Counted from the first letter of the stretch, positions 11,401-21,264 are shown. The stretch is 64,000 nt of DNA from Bufo bufo (GCF_905171765.1 NC_053390.1:334148294-334212293), one strand, 5' to 3'. Notes: generated from the letters alone by a model not told the origin. A program made the numbers and translations.

Positions 11401-11950
11401 GGAACTGGTACTATCCCGCGCGGCGTGCATCTAGCGAGTGCTGCCCGACTTATCTTCACATCGTCATCATCAACCGCTTCACTTGTATCTGACAACTCAG
11501 AAAAGGAAGCAGCAGCGGGTACAACATCATCATCATCATCACACCGTACGTCCATGTGTGTAATGCTGCCTGACTGAGACATATCCCTGTTATCTACATC
11601 CTCTGGCAATAATGGTTGCGCATCACTCATTTCTTCCAACCGATGTGTAAATAACTCCTCTGACAGATCAAGTGAAGCGGCTGTGGTGCTAGTGTTGGTG
11701 GTGGCGGCAGGCGGGCGAGTGGTAACTTGAGAGGTGCCCGAAGCTGAGCTGGAGGAGGATGATGCGTCAAGGTTCCGAGCGGAATCTGTAGAAGATTGGG
11801 TGTCCTGTGTTAGCCAGTCAACTATGTCCTCAGAACTTTCGAGTTCAGGGTACGTGGCCTCTGAACACTGGGCATTATTCTAGGGCCAAAGGGAATCACA
11901 GCACCACGACCACGACGGCCCCTGCGGGGTGGCCTGCCTCTGCCTGTCAT
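8456..11950 (-). pseudogene. hAT element B transposase with BED finger, multiply broken
   Basis: The start ATG at 11950-11948 opens an Arg/Gly-rich N-terminus (MTGRGRPPRRG). The stop TAA is at 8458-8456. In order: a Ser/Asp-rich acidic region (11640-11400), a palindrome insertion, a BED finger (CxxC near 10920, HxxxH-type end near 10850), the hAT core VHLTTDTW (about 10390), VCDKGSN (about 9960), a PTRWNST motif (about 9715), an acidic linker, and the C-terminal dimerisation domain with ELLACPASSVLSERTFSAAGG (about 8650-8580). Visible lesions: a frameshift near 11880, the insertion at 11161-11391, frame changes near 10240 and 10080, TGA at 9757-9755, and frame changes near 8950 and 8550. The family resemblance to A is clear: TTDTWSAKHGQGRY here, TTDTWTSKHGQGRY in A. 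Confidence 0.88.
11161..11391. repeat. 231-bp near-perfect palindrome inserted in B1 transposase
   Basis: Left arm 11161-11271 and right arm 11281-11391 are reverse complements over 111 bp with two mismatches, around a 9-base spacer. Each arm carries gccgaaacgcgt, a motif also found in the hammerhead-like folds elsewhere in the window, and a caataaaatt box. A block resembling an arm (caataaaat, then actgctgggattt) occurs once at 43330-43375 near a PLE-type fold. It is therefore probably two inverted ends of a Penelope-type or similar element. No clear target duplication is seen. Confidence 0.85.
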
Positions 11951-12017
11951 TTTTTTTAGATTAGTTTAGTTGTACTATGCGTGCAAGCTACTGTGACACC
12001 AGATATGAGTGGCACTG

Positions 12018-12485
12018 TGCACTGGCAGAAGTTGGCAGAGTAGACGCTGTAGGCCTGACACACACGCTTGCAGACAACTAACTGCTAATCAATTTATTAC
12101 AGTCAAAATTTTATTTTATTTTTTTAAATGTAATCTACTGTGACACCAGATATGAGTTGCGCTGGTGACACTATGCACTTGCAGGGCCTGAAACACACAC
12201 GCGTGCAGGCAACTGACTGCTATTGATTCACAGTCAAAATGGTTGTTTTTCTTTAAATGTAATCTAATGTGACACAAGATATGAGTTGCGCTGGTGACAC
12301 TATGCACTTGCAGTACCTGAAACACACACACACGCGTGCAGGCAACTGAAAGTTATTATATTACAGTCAAAAAAATTTTTTTTTTTTTAAATGCAAGCTA
12401 CTGTGACACCAGATATGAGTGGTGGCACTGGGCAAGTGGGCACAGTATACGCTGTGAGCCTGACACACACGCTGGCAGGCAACTG
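12018..12485. repeat. About 130-bp tandem array at the B1 5' side (3-4 units)
   Basis: Units contain ctgtgacaccagatatgagt, cactatgcacttgcag and a (CA)n plus gcaggcaactg block, repeated near 12018, 12130, 12260 and 12395. The same array is larger in B2 (34600-36030). It precedes the transposase start. Confidence 0.88.
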
Positions 12486-12913
12486 CAATTAGATTACACA
12501 GGGAAAAAAAAACAGATGTTCTAGCCCTAAAAAGGGCTTTTTGGGGTGCTGTCCTTACAGCAGAGATCAGATGAGTCTTTCAGGACTGTAGTGGACACTG
12601 AATACACTAGCCTAGCTATCGATTTCCCTATTAAATCAGCAGCAGCTACACTGTCCCTCCTCTCACTAAGAATGCAGCTTCCGAATGAATCTAAAATGGA
12701 TGCTGTCCAGGAGGTGGGAGGGTCTCGGAGGGAGGGTATGAAGCTGATTGGCTGGAATGTGTCTGCTGACTGTGAGGTACAGGGTCAAAGTTTACTCAAT
12801 GATGACGAATAGGGGGCGGACCGAACATCGCATATGTTCGCCCGCAGCGGCGAACGCGAACAAGCGATGTTCGCCGGGAACTGTTTGCCGGCGAATAGTT
12901 CGGGACATCTCTA
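12486..12913 (-). promoter_or_regulatory. B1 5' terminal region
   Basis: Matches 36100-36487 of B2 closely, including ccctaaaa(a/t)gggctttttgggg and the CGAAC/GCGAAC cluster near 12820-12900. The end is at 12913. Flanking bases 12914-12921 (gtcacgaa) would be the target duplication, but the partner is off-window. Confidence 0.7.
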
Positions 12914-13040
12914 GTCACGAACACTTTGTTTGAGCTGCCTCCTCCCTTCTTTCTCTTCCTCTCTCTCTTACACGACTTGAACCATCCCTGTCAGCGCCCA
13001 GATTTCTTCATTTCTTTGCGAGACGGTGTGTCTGAATTAA

Positions 13041-13160
13041 CTTCCGCTTTTTTTCTGCTCTATTTTGTATTGTACAGATGGCACCAGCCGCATATAGAGC
13101 TTGCTTACTGCAGCAGCCCTCTCTGTACAAGTCCTCAGCCACTGTGACATGCAAGGTAAG
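13041..13160 (+). other. Candidate exon with splice-like borders (weak)
   Basis: A pyrimidine-rich tract (about 13041-13074) ends in tgtattgtacag. A 78-base open stretch (13078-13155) starts with ATG and contains 26 codons. It is followed by AAG then gtaagg, a textbook donor. I do not recognise the peptide (begins MAPAAYRACLLQQ). The donor overlaps the start of a MITE-like repeat at about 13160, so chance or an exonised repeat are real alternatives. The sequence lies in the host strip between B1 and that repeat. Confidence 0.25.
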
Positions 13161-13510
13161 GGCTCGTTCACACGACTGTGAAGCCTGTTCTGTGGACCGC
13201 AAATTGTGGTCGCAATGCACGGCACAGTCCGTGGGGCAGGCGCATGGGGATCGAAGACCCATTCACTTAAATGGGTCGACGATCCTTCCGTTCCGCAAAA
13301 ATATAGAGCAAGTTCTATCTTTTTGCGGTTCAGAAGCACGGAATGGAACCCCAGAAAGCACTCCGTAGTGCTTCCGTGGTGTTCCGTTCCGTTCTTCCAT
13401 TCCACATCTCCGGATTTGCGGACCCATTGAATGAATGCAGAATAGCCATGGAACGGAGCCCGTGTATTGCGGGTCCGCAATATGGAAACGGGCATCACAC
13501 GTTCACGGTG
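13157..13510. mobile_element. MITE-like repeat (gggctcgttcacacg type)
   Basis: Starts near gggctcgttcacacg and ends near gggcatcacacgttcacggtggctc, giving an imperfect inverted pair of ends. Inside are inverted blocks (acccattcacttaaatgggt near 13255-13275 and cccattgaatgaatg near 13420) and repeated gttccgttcc words. No coding. The superfamily is not resolved. Confidence 0.45.
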
Positions 13511-13524
13511 GCTCAAGGGGTTAA

Positions 13525-13848
13525 AGGGGTTTTCCGGGAATTTGATATTGATCCTCAGGATAGGTCAACTTTATCTCCAGAGCGTGCTGCATACCAAACA
13601 CAGAGCAATACATTTTATAATGGCTGTGCTTGGCATTACAGCACAGGCCCAGTCACTTGACTGAGTTCCAAATAGGCCATGTGACCAATGAATGTGACAT
13701 AAATGGCCTAGAAGGGTGCTACAGTGCTCACTGGAGGGAAATAGCTGATAGGAAGGGGTGCAGGGAGTTGGGGTGGACCCTAAGAGATTAGATACTGATG
13801 GCCTATCCTGAGGATAGGCTGTCATTGTTGAACTTCTGAAAAACTTCT
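13525..13848. mobile_element. TTAA-site MITE (piggyBac-like)
   Basis: Flanked by TTAA at 13521-13524 and 13849-13852. The ends aggggttttccggg and (inverted) agaagtttttcag are similar, and subterminal cctcaggatagg / cctatcctgagg form an inverted pair. Length 324 bp with no open frame of note. TTAA target use fits piggyBac-type or Kolobok-type transposition; the exact superfamily is inference. Confidence 0.65.
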
Positions 13849-13977
13849 TTAAGAATTTAATCAGGACAGAATTTAGATGAATTTGTGAACCTATTTTACA
13901 TTTTGAAAACTTTTTCAAAACAGTGCTAGCTATTTTTGTATGCACTTGTTTTCAAATCCTTAAGGCTATTTTAAAAC

Positions 13978-15200
13978 ATCTTTTTATTGAAAATTTCACA
14001 ATACATTGGAAGAAATAGAGGTACATCAGCTTCTTGAAAACAACATTGTCATTATATCACACAAGAGAAAATGTGAAATGTTTATGACCAGATCATAGAA
14101 CTCATTTCCCATTGTGATGACCTCAAAAGGTCCAAGTCTGACAGATAAACAAAAATCTTAACCATTAAAATCTCCCCACCTTACCCCCAACACCTCTATT
14201 TTGTCCCTTTGATCCATTCCTGTGTGTGGAGCTTTAGCAACCTTTCAAGGAAGGTGCCCTTCAGATCTGCTGTTAAATACCATGATGTAAGGCAGAAGAG
14301 ATACTATTTCCTAGAGATATCTTTCCCTGTGCGAAAGATACAAATATATGATCTCCATTTCCAGAAAAAAGCTTTTCACTAGCTTCTTCTTATGCTTGAG
14401 AACCTCCATTCTTTCAAGATAGAGTACCCTAGTTGTCTGTGTCACCACTTGAGGTGCCCCCAGATCTGATGGACAAAGCTAATTTTGGAGGAGGCAACTA
14501 AAGATGAGCAAAGCTTTCAAAAATAAAATTCGGCAGTTTCGACAAACTTTGTCAATAAATTAGATTTGTTACAAATTACTTTGTCGCTAACTGCTTTTTC
14601 ATTGTATGGAGCGGGTGCAATAATGGGGAACGGTGATCGTGCCACCCCCGTCATACGCACCTCGCTCTGCCATAGTGGTCTCTTCACGCGGAAGCGGACG
14701 GCCTCTCCTCGATCAAGTGGATAAGGTAAATATTTTTTCTTATTTTCAATCACCAAATATTAATTTGTTACTATGAAGCACGAGGAAGTTCGGGTTTGCG
14801 GTGAATCAAATTTTTACTAAACTTCAGATCAAATTCCACTTCAGATGTTTTGATTTGCTCAACACTACAGGCAACATTTGGCTACCATTATAATAATGTG
14901 GCATATACCAGGGATTGAAGGAGTTCTCTGCCTTCATCCTCAGTTGGGGACCCTGAATGGAAAACCACCATAATGTTGTGCACTGGCCACTTGAAAAGCA
15001 CTAACTGACTTCAGGAGCTCCCCTACTCCTACCCAGAAGTCCAGCAATTTTGGACATGACCATAGGCTGTGGTAAAGATCTGCAGCCTGTTGAGCATACT
15101 TCAAACATTCAGCCGGAGTGTGTGGGAGATTGAAAGCGAATATAGCGTGGTGAATTATTTTCAAATTTGTTTCCCTCCAAGGAGACTGAGGGAGACAGGG
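13978..15200 (-). pseudogene. L1/Tx1-like LINE 3' remnant
   Basis: On the minus strand, 15164-14940 encodes a stretch with LYHSLWSCPKLLDFW. This matches the C-terminal zinc-knuckle-like region of L1-type ORF2 proteins and reads like the intact example at 39200-39280. The remainder towards 13978 would be 3' untranslated sequence, ending in an A/T-rich tail (cttttttattg on the plus strand). It is split by a hAT MITE at 14499-14867. No reverse-transcriptase core is present. Confidence 0.55.
14499..14867. mobile_element. hAT MITE (TGAGCAAA-end family)
   Basis: Left end taaagatgagcaaa and right end (inverted) tagtgttgagcaaa resemble the A1 terminus. Flanks gaggcaac (14491-14498) and caggcaac (14868-14875) agree at 7 of 8 positions, as expected of an 8-bp hAT target duplication. 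369 bp, non-coding. Probably mobilised by an A-type transposase (inference from the ends). Confidence 0.75.
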
Positions 15201-15250
15201 AGAATTAATAGAGTTGAGAGGAAGCTAAATGGAGCAAAGTACACAGATAG

Positions 15251-15616
15251 GGGGCATTTATTAAACAGAAATATTAGCCGTATTTCTGGGGCAGATTATG
15301 GCACAAAGATCCTTTGCACCGCCATCTGTTACTTTTCCCCACTCAAGCCAGGTCTAAAAAAAGTGGGCCTGTCTTTGGCGGGGAAGGGGACCGGCAAGTA
15401 GGCCTGTCTCATTTACCATTTTCTACGCCTTTTTTAGGCCTATAAAATGGTCTAAATGTAAGACAGCTAGGAAGCTATCTTACATTTAGAAGTGGCGGTG
15501 GATCCACCAAAGTTATGTATAGGCTGGTGCTTCTATATAACTTCAGTGGATCCACCTCCATTGCAGGCCCTTATTAAGACTGGTGTCTAAAACAATAGTC
15601 CTAATAAATGTGCCCC
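15251..15616. mobile_element. MITE with GGGGCA...TGCCCC ends
   Basis: Ends ggggcatttatta and (inverted) ggggcacatttattag. Flanking atag occurs on both sides (15247-15250 and 15617-15620). An internal inverted pair gtggatccacc occurs near 15500 and 15550. No coding. hAT element C inserted exactly at its right border. Confidence 0.6.
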
Positions 15617-15939
15617 ATAGTTAGGGCTGAAACGATTACTCGATTGAATCGAGTAATTCGACACAAAAAAATCATTGATGCAAATTTTTTGCATCGAGGA
15701 TTCGTTTGTGTCATGTGACCACGGAGCGGGAGTGAAGTGCTTGCTATTACTTACCGCTCCGTGGTTACCCGCCGGCCTGTACCGCGCTGCACTGGACCTT
15801 GACACATCGTCAGGTCATAGTGCACGTAAGCGCTCACTATGAGCCGACGCTGTGTGACGTCAGGATCCAGTGCAGTGCGCGGAGAAGAAGAGGAAGGAGC
15901 TGTGGAGCGGCGCCCCTACAGGAAAGGTAAGTATTTTAT

Positions 15940-16557
15940 TTCACTGGCGCTGGGGACATGGCACTGAAGGGGTACTGCTGGCAATGGATGGCATGGAGGG
16001 CCATATGGGAGTGAGGGACATGGAGGGGCTGATATGATGGCACTGGGGGAGTGGGGGACATGGAGGGGCTGATCTAATGGCACTGGGGGACATAGAGGGG
16101 CTGATCTGATGCCATTGGGTGACATGGGGCTATTCTGATGGCACTGGGGGAGTAGGGGACATGGAGGGACTTATCTGATGGCACTAGGGGGCATTGAGGG
16201 GCTGATCTGATGGCACTGGGGGACATGGAGGGCTGATCTGATGGCACTGGGGGACATGGAGGGGCTGATCTGATGGCACGGGGGACATGGAGGGGCTGAT
16301 CTGATGGAACTGGGGGACTTGGAGGGTCTGATCTGATGGCACTGGGGGAGTGGGGGACATGGAGGGGCTGATCTGATGGCACTGGGGGAGTGGAAGACAT
16401 TGAAGGGCTAATATGATGGCACTGGGGGACATGGAGGGGCTGTGATGGCACTGGGGGACATGGAGGGGCTGTGATGGCACTGGGGGACATGGAGGGGCTG
16501 ATCTGATGGCACTGGGGAATGGGGGACATGGAGGGGCTGATCTGATGGCACTAGGGG
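15940..16557. repeat. Minisatellite inside element C (continues at 19520-19780)
   Basis: About 30-40-bp units built on tgatggcactgggggacatgg and aggggctgatc, imperfect in length. The array resumes after element D at 19520 with agtgggggacatgg, showing that D landed inside it. Both strands stay open for long stretches only because the repeat lacks stop triplets. Confidence 0.9.
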
Positions 16558-16878
16558 AGTGGGGCCCGCAGGGCCGGTGCAAGGATTTTTGCCGCCCTAG
16601 GCAAGATAAAAGAAATGTTTCACTTAGGGTTAATCAAGCTTCTTGTAGCTGTCTCCCTGACAGCCGCTTGAGGTGCTTCCGCGATTCTCACTGTGAAAAT
16701 TACAGTGGGAAGACGCGGAACATAGTTTTGAATGCGTGCGCATGCACATTTGCAGCTGAGAGGAGGATCGGGGAGAAGAGTTCCCAGTGCCGGCGCTGGA
16801 GAAAGGTAAGTGGCTGAAGGGGTTTTAACCCCTTCAGCCCAGTGGGAGGGGGACACGAGGGTGCCCCACTCCTAACAA

Positions 16879-16923
16879 CTATATTGTGCCAGGAAAATGA
16901 GTTTGTTTTCCTGGCACTATAGT
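16879..16923. repeat. Short inverted repeat (stem-loop)
   Basis: The arms gtgccaggaaaa and ttttcctggcac are exact inverts around gagtttg-type bases, flanked by actatattg/cactatagt. This looks like the core of a short repeat family rather than a gene signal. Confidence 0.5.
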
Positions 16924-17169
16924 GCTCCTTTAACACCAGTACTGCACAGTGTCTTTTCTTTGCAGGAACAGGCTATAGACACCAGTACCACTACATTAAA
17001 CTGTACTGGTTCTGGGATTATAGTGTCCTTTTAAGGTGAGGTAAATTAGTTTCCAATGTAGTATTAATAACTAAACAATTAAATAATAATCATATTGCAT
17101 TGTCTACTTACCACCAGGACAATAAGATGATCTGGTCTCTGGCTGCAGTCTGGCTCTTGGTCTGGCTCT

Positions 17170-18116
17170 GGGGACTCCCTTGTCACTCTCTTCTTCCCCC
17201 TCCCTCCCTTGTCACTCTCTTCCCCCCCTCCTCCCTTGTCACTCTCTTCTCCCCCTCCCTCCCTTGTCATTCTCTTCTCCCCCCTCCCTCCCCTGTCACT
17301 CTCTTCTCCCCCCTCCCTCCCCTGTCACTCTCTTCTCCCCCCTCCCTTGTCACACTCTTCTCCCCCCTCCCTCCCTTGTCACTCTCTTCTCCCCCCCTCC
17401 CCCTCTTGTCACTCTTTTCTCCCCCCTCCCTTGTCACTCTCTTCTCCCCCCCCTCCCTTGTCACTCTCTTCTCCCCCTCCCTTGTCACTCTTTTCTCCCC
17501 CCTCCCTTGTCACTCTCTTCTCCCCCTCCATGCCTTGTCACTCTCTTCTCCCCCCTCCATCCCTTGTCACTCTCTTCTCCCTCCTCCCTCCCTTGTCACT
17601 CTCTTCCCCCCCCTTGTCACTCTCTTCTCCCCCTCTCTCCCTTGTCACTCTCTTCTCCCCCCTCCCTCCCTTGTTACTCTCTTCTCACCCCCTCCCTCCC
17701 TTGTCACTCTCTTCTCCCCCCCTCCCTCCCTTGTCACTCTCTTCTCCCCCCTCCCTTGTCACTCTCTTCTCCCCCCTCCCTTGTCACTCTCATTCCCCCT
17801 CCCTTGTCACTCTTATTCCCCCCCTCCCTTGTCACTCTTATTCCCCCACCCTCCCTTGTCACTCTTATTCCCCCACCCTCCCTTGTCACTCTTATTCCCC
17901 CACCCTCCCTTGTCACTCTCCCCCCCCCCCTCCCTTGTCACACTCATTCCCCCCTCCCTTGTCACTCTCATTTCCCCCCTCCCTTGTCACTCTCATTCCC
18001 CCCCCTCCCTTGTCACTCTCATTTCCCCCCTCCCTTGTCACTCTCATTCCCCCCCACTCCCTTGTCACTCTCATTTCCCCCCCCCCCTCATTTGTAACTC
18101 CCATTCCCCCCCACCT
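17170..18116. repeat. CT-rich minisatellite tract 1
   Basis: Roughly 20-27-bp units of the form ccctcccttgtcactctctt with variable C-runs. All plus-strand frames stay open because the unit has no stop, so the long proline/serine/leucine frames are not genes. Ends in tgtagcgtggccgagctctg. Confidence 0.95.
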
Positions 18117-18191
18117 CTAGTGTAGCGTGGCCGAGCTCTGTTCGGTCCGCGGTACAGGAGCATTTGTTTCCTGTACCCGGCTGGACTGAAA

Positions 18192-18404
18192 GGGTTTTCT
18201 TGGAGTAGAGGTACCGGCCCCTCTGTCTGATGCAAGAGAGGCGGCTGCCACAGTAAAAATTGCTGACAGCCTCTCCTCTAAACCGACTCAGGAGGCCAGG
18301 GAGTTCGTTAGTCGAAACACAGATTTCTTCTCGGACCTCCCTGGATGCACTTCCATAATCCAGCATGACTGTCACTGAGCCTCAGGCAAAAGTCTGATTA
18401 AAAC
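18192..18404 (+). other. 213-bp Gypsy pol segment embedded between two minisatellite tracts
   Basis: This segment is the reverse complement of 22095-21883 in the nearby Gypsy element; I find one base difference over 213 positions. It covers the integrase-to-reverse-transcriptase junction. It starts in a shared ggg and ends at a shared aaac, and it separates two copies of the same unit (minisatellite plus a 75-bp GC-rich flank). It has no LTR or target duplication, so it is not a retrotransposon insertion. Confidence 0.9.
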
Positions 18405-19098
18405 TCTCTTCTCCCCCCCTCCCCCTCTTGTCACTCTTTTCTCCCCCCTCCCTTGACACTCACTTCTCCCCCCCCCCTCCCTTGTCACTCTCTTCTCCCC
18501 CCTCCCTTGTCACTCTTTTCTCCCCCCTCCCTTGTCACTCTCTTCTCTTCCTCCATGCCTTGTCACTCTCTTCTCCCCCCTCCATCCCTTGTCACTCTCT
18601 TCTCCCTCCTCCCTCCCTTGTCACTCTCTTCCCCCCCTTGTCACTCTCTTCTCCCCCCTCTCTCCCTTGTCACTCTCTTCTCCCCCCTCCCTCCCTTGTT
18701 ACTCTCTTCTCCCCCCCTCCCTCCCTTGTCACTCTCTTCCCCCCCCCCTCCCTCCCTTGTCACTCTCTTCTCCCCCCTCCCTCCCTTGTCACTCTTTTCT
18801 CCCCCCTCCCTTGTCACTCTCTTCTCCCCCCTCCCTTGTCACTCTCTTCTCCCCCCTCCCTTGTCACTCTCTTCTCCCCCCTCCCTTGTCACTCTCATTC
18901 CCCCACCCTCCCTTGTCACTCTTATTCCCCCACCCTCCCTTGTCACTCTCCCCCTCCCCCTCCCTTGTCACACTCATTCCCCCCTCCCTTGTCACTCTCA
19001 TTTCCCCCCTCCCTTGTCACTCTCATTCCCCCCCACTCCCTTGTCACTCTCATTTCCTCCCCCCCCCCATTTGTAACTCCCATTCCCCCCCACCTCTA
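18405..19098. repeat. CT-rich minisatellite tract 2 (duplicate of tract 1)
   Basis: Same unit and the same order of irregular units (for example ctccatgccttgtcac then ctccatcccttgtcac) as tract 1 from about 17385. It is followed by the same tgtagcgtggccgagctctg flank at about 19100. This indicates a segmental duplication of roughly 0.8 kb. The flank is then present inverted at 19198-19268, making a hairpin. Confidence 0.9.
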
Positions 19099-19903
19099 GT
19101 GTAGCGTGGCCGAGCTCTGTTCGGTCCGAGGTACAGGAGCATTTGTTTCCTGTACCCGGCTGGACTGAAAGGAAGTGCACACTAAGTGAGCACTGCCTGT
19201 CAGTCCAGCCGGGTACAGGAAACAAAAGCTCCTGTACCGCGGACAGAACAGAGCTCGGCCACGCTACATTAGAGGCGCTTCCCTCCTGTCAGTCCCTCTC
19301 TTCAGGCTGCGCCCGGGCAGTGCACAATCATAACGCGCCAGCAGTGCGGCAGCCGCCCGGTGCGGGGGAGGGCCCGCCGCCGTACTTTAGAAAATAAACC
19401 TGCGGCAGGACCGGCCCGGCCGCCACTTAACCAACGCTTTTTTTTTAAACCGCACGGCGCCCCTGCTAAATTGCGCCCTAGGCGGCTGCCTAGGTCACCT
19501 TACAGGTGGCGCCGCCCTGAGTGGGGGACATGGAGGGGCTGATCTGATGGCACTGGGGGACATGGAGGGGCTGATCTGATGGCACTGTGGAGTGGGGGAC
19601 ATGGCAATAGATGGCATGGAGGAGCTGAAGGCACTGGGGTGGGGGACAGCTGAAGGCACTGGGGGAACGGAGCTGATATCACTGGGGTGGGGGGAGCTGA
19701 TGGCACTAGGGAAACTGATGCACTTGGGCTGATCGCACAGGGGGGAACAAAGGGTGTTGAGGACTGATGGCAGGGGGTCTGATGCATTTTTATAAAGGAA
19801 AACAGTCTATTAATTATTTTTTTCTTATTAGATTACTCGGTTAATCGTAAAAAATAATCGCTAGAATACTCGATTACTGAAATAATCGTTTACTGCAGCA
19901 CTA

Positions 19904-20054
19904 CCCATAGTCTTCATGAAAACCTGATCTAGAGTGCTCTTGACTCCAGGCTGAGCTGAAGGTTTAGCTTCCAACAAGACAATGACTCTATGGACACAGC
20001 TAAGACAACACAAGAGTGGCTTAGGCACAACTCTGTTAATGTCCTTAAGTGGCC
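19904..20054 (+). pseudogene. Tc1 transposase remnant, left part
   Basis: In one plus frame the segment reads FQQDND followed by a TAKTTQEWLRHNSVNVLKWP-like stretch. This is the second-catalytic-aspartate region of Tc1 transposases. The frame contains stops upstream. The reading stops at ccttaagtggcc, where a PLE begins; the protein resumes at 28916 on the other side of that insertion. Confidence 0.75.
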
Positions 20055-20083
20055 TCTCCACAAGTGTATTCCACAGACCAGTA

Positions 20084-20200
20084 TAAGACAACTGTCCTTG
20101 TTGCATCAGTTACGTTGGACAAACATCTCGTCCTATGAAATTACAGTTGAATGACCATAGGTCATCTATAACGGTATATAAAGAAAAAATGGCGAAGAAT
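20084..20200 (+). pseudogene. PLE GIY-YIG endonuclease fragment
   Basis: Reads CPCCISYVGQTSRPMKL, followed by an H-R-S-S stretch. The YVGQT...R arrangement and the preceding CPC are hallmarks of PLE GIY-YIG domains, which nick the target for priming. The frame is cut by the Gypsy insertion at about 20200. After the insertion a compatible reading (HVWEIQHNICELRW then stop near 28385) fits the usual C-terminus. The catalytic arginine is present; the distal glutamate would lie in the disturbed part. Confidence 0.7.
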
Positions 20201-20205
20201 ATATT

Positions 20206-20595
20206 TGAGTCTAGAGGCAACAAGTTCTTTGGATCAAACAGTTCAGTGTTTTATTCACACTTTAGGCAAGTGACAAAACAAGCAGTCATATTCAAACAAA
20301 AAGTCACCTTGCGGCAATTCTGCCTCAAAGAGTCCTTGCTGATAGCAGCACCAACCTGTTTTCACGCCCAACAGGTAGCAAGCCTTCCTCCAGACACAAG
20401 GCTCCCAGATCCCAACACAGATACATGTCTTCTGAGCCCAGCTGCCTATTTAAGGACACCCAGGTGCTGCCAAAACCCACACCGGCATTTAAGATCCTGT
20501 CCGGTATTTGACCTCACCTGGATATAAGTCAGCCCAGCAGCACATGCTGGGAGGAAAATACCTGTTTCCCAGACCAAACCTCTCGCTGTGTCACA
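20206..20595 (-). repeat. Gypsy 3' LTR
   Basis: Direct copy of the LTR that starts at 24760. On the minus strand it begins TGTGACACAGCG. It contains a TATA-like ttaaata (about 20450), an AATAAA poly(A) signal (plus-strand tttatt at 20250-20255), and ends near tctagactca. The 5' boundary on the plus side is uncertain by a few bases because the two LTRs differ there. Confidence 0.85.
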
Positions 20596-20612
20596 TAACC
20601 CCCCCTCCTTTG
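20596..20612 (-). promoter_or_regulatory. Gypsy polypurine tract
   Basis: The minus strand reads aaaggaggggggtta directly before the 3' LTR. This is the primer site for plus-strand DNA synthesis. The same tract occurs beside the neighbouring LTR at 28078-28097. Confidence 0.75.
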
Positions 20613-20619
20613 TTCAACC

Positions 20620-21264
20620 CTGAGGGGGTGAACACACGCCAGACAGTGTACCCGGGACAGGGCATCCGCGTTTCCCTGTAACGGGCATGCCCTTTGTTCC
20701 ACCGAAAACTTAAAGTTTTGTAGGGAGAGAAACCATTGGGTGACCCGGGCATTTCTGTCTTTGGCCTGGCTCATCCACTTGAGAGGGGAGTGGTCAGTCA
20801 CCAGGCGGAATTTTCTCCCCAATAATTAATAGCGGAGAGATTCTAGTGCCCACGTGATAGCCAGGCACTCTCTCTCCACTATACTATACCGGGTCTCGGC
20901 TGGGGGAGCTTACAGCTGAGGAAGACAACGGGATGCTTCTCCCCGTTGACTTCCTGAGACAGTACAGCACGAGGCCTACTTTGGACGCATCGGTCTGTAC
21001 TATAAACTCCCTCTTGAAGTTGGGCGTCACCAAAACCGGGGACCCGCACAGGGCCGACTTCAAAGCGGAGAAAGCCTCTTCCGCCCAATAATCCCAGAGA
21101 ACCATTATTGACTTGTGTCCCTTCAAGAGTCCTGTCAAGGGCGCGGCTAGGGTAGCAAAGTGGGGAACAAACCTCATGTAATAGCCCACCATTCCCAGGA
21201 ATGACTTTATTTGCTTAGTGGTGACAGGTCGGGGCCAATTCCATATCGCCTCTATTTTGTTCAC
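20620..21264 (-). pseudogene. Gypsy RNase H region
   Basis: Follows RT on the minus strand. It begins with the RT connection (IKSFLGMVGYYMRFV), then FIVQTDASKVGLG-like sequence with the first RNase H aspartate (about 20990). After a frame change near 20890 come LVTDHSPLKWM and GNADALSR, the conserved RNase H end of Ty3/gypsy pol. It runs into the polypurine tract. It would degrade the RNA strand of the RNA/DNA hybrid during reverse transcription. Broken by a frame change and a stop. Confidence 0.85.

Larger units (their letters stand above)
4982..12913 (-). mobile_element. hAT element B1 (decayed host of A1, Tc1-1 and a palindrome)
   Basis: Minus-strand hAT element. Its 5' end is at 12913 (minus strand TAGAGATGTCCCGAAC), matching the ends of B2. 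The left end lies beyond A1, off-window. From right to left: terminal block, about 130-bp array, transposase pseudogene 11950-8456, 3' flank, 181-bp array, then a duplicated piece of transposase coding DNA interrupted by Tc1-1, then sequence matching 31781-31999 of B2 up to the A1 insertion. The many breaks in the transposase fit an older insertion than A1. Confidence 0.8.
16566..19519. mobile_element. Element D, non-autonomous DNA element with CT-rich arrays
   Basis: Left end ccgcagggccggtgcaagg, right end (inverted) cagggcggcgccacc. Near-identical flanks agtggggc (16558-16565) and agtggggg (19520-19527) fit an 8-bp duplication in the host minisatellite, though the low-complexity context weakens this. 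Blocks cgccctaggc near both ends are inverted. The interior is dominated by two CT-rich minisatellite tracts separated by a Gypsy-derived segment. No transposase. Confidence 0.6.
15622..19903. mobile_element. hAT element C, non-autonomous, with nested element D
   Basis: Begins tagggctgaaacgatta and ends with an inverted tagtgctgcag...acgatta block. An exact 8-bp target duplication cccatagt is at 15614-15621 and 19904-19911. AT-rich subterminal gattactcgattgaatcgag hairpins lie at both ends. Contents: a GC-rich leader with inverted ccacggagcggg/ccgctccgtgg, a minisatellite of ggggacatggaggggctgatc units, and element D inserted in that minisatellite. I see no transposase. Confidence 0.9.

Noticed and set aside
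13037..13516. 159-codon minus-strand frame
   Set aside because: Runs through the MITE-like repeat at 13157-13510; the mirrored frames on the plus strand show that it follows repeat symmetry.
16074..16582. Proline-rich minus-strand frames of 130-150 codons
   Set aside because: Translation of the ggggacatggagggg minisatellite; unit length varies and no frame is maintained.
17100..18125. Three overlapping 300-340-codon plus-strand frames rich in Pro/Ser/Leu (also at 18428-19104)
   Set aside because: They are all translations of the same CT-rich minisatellite, open in every plus frame because the unit has no stop triplets.
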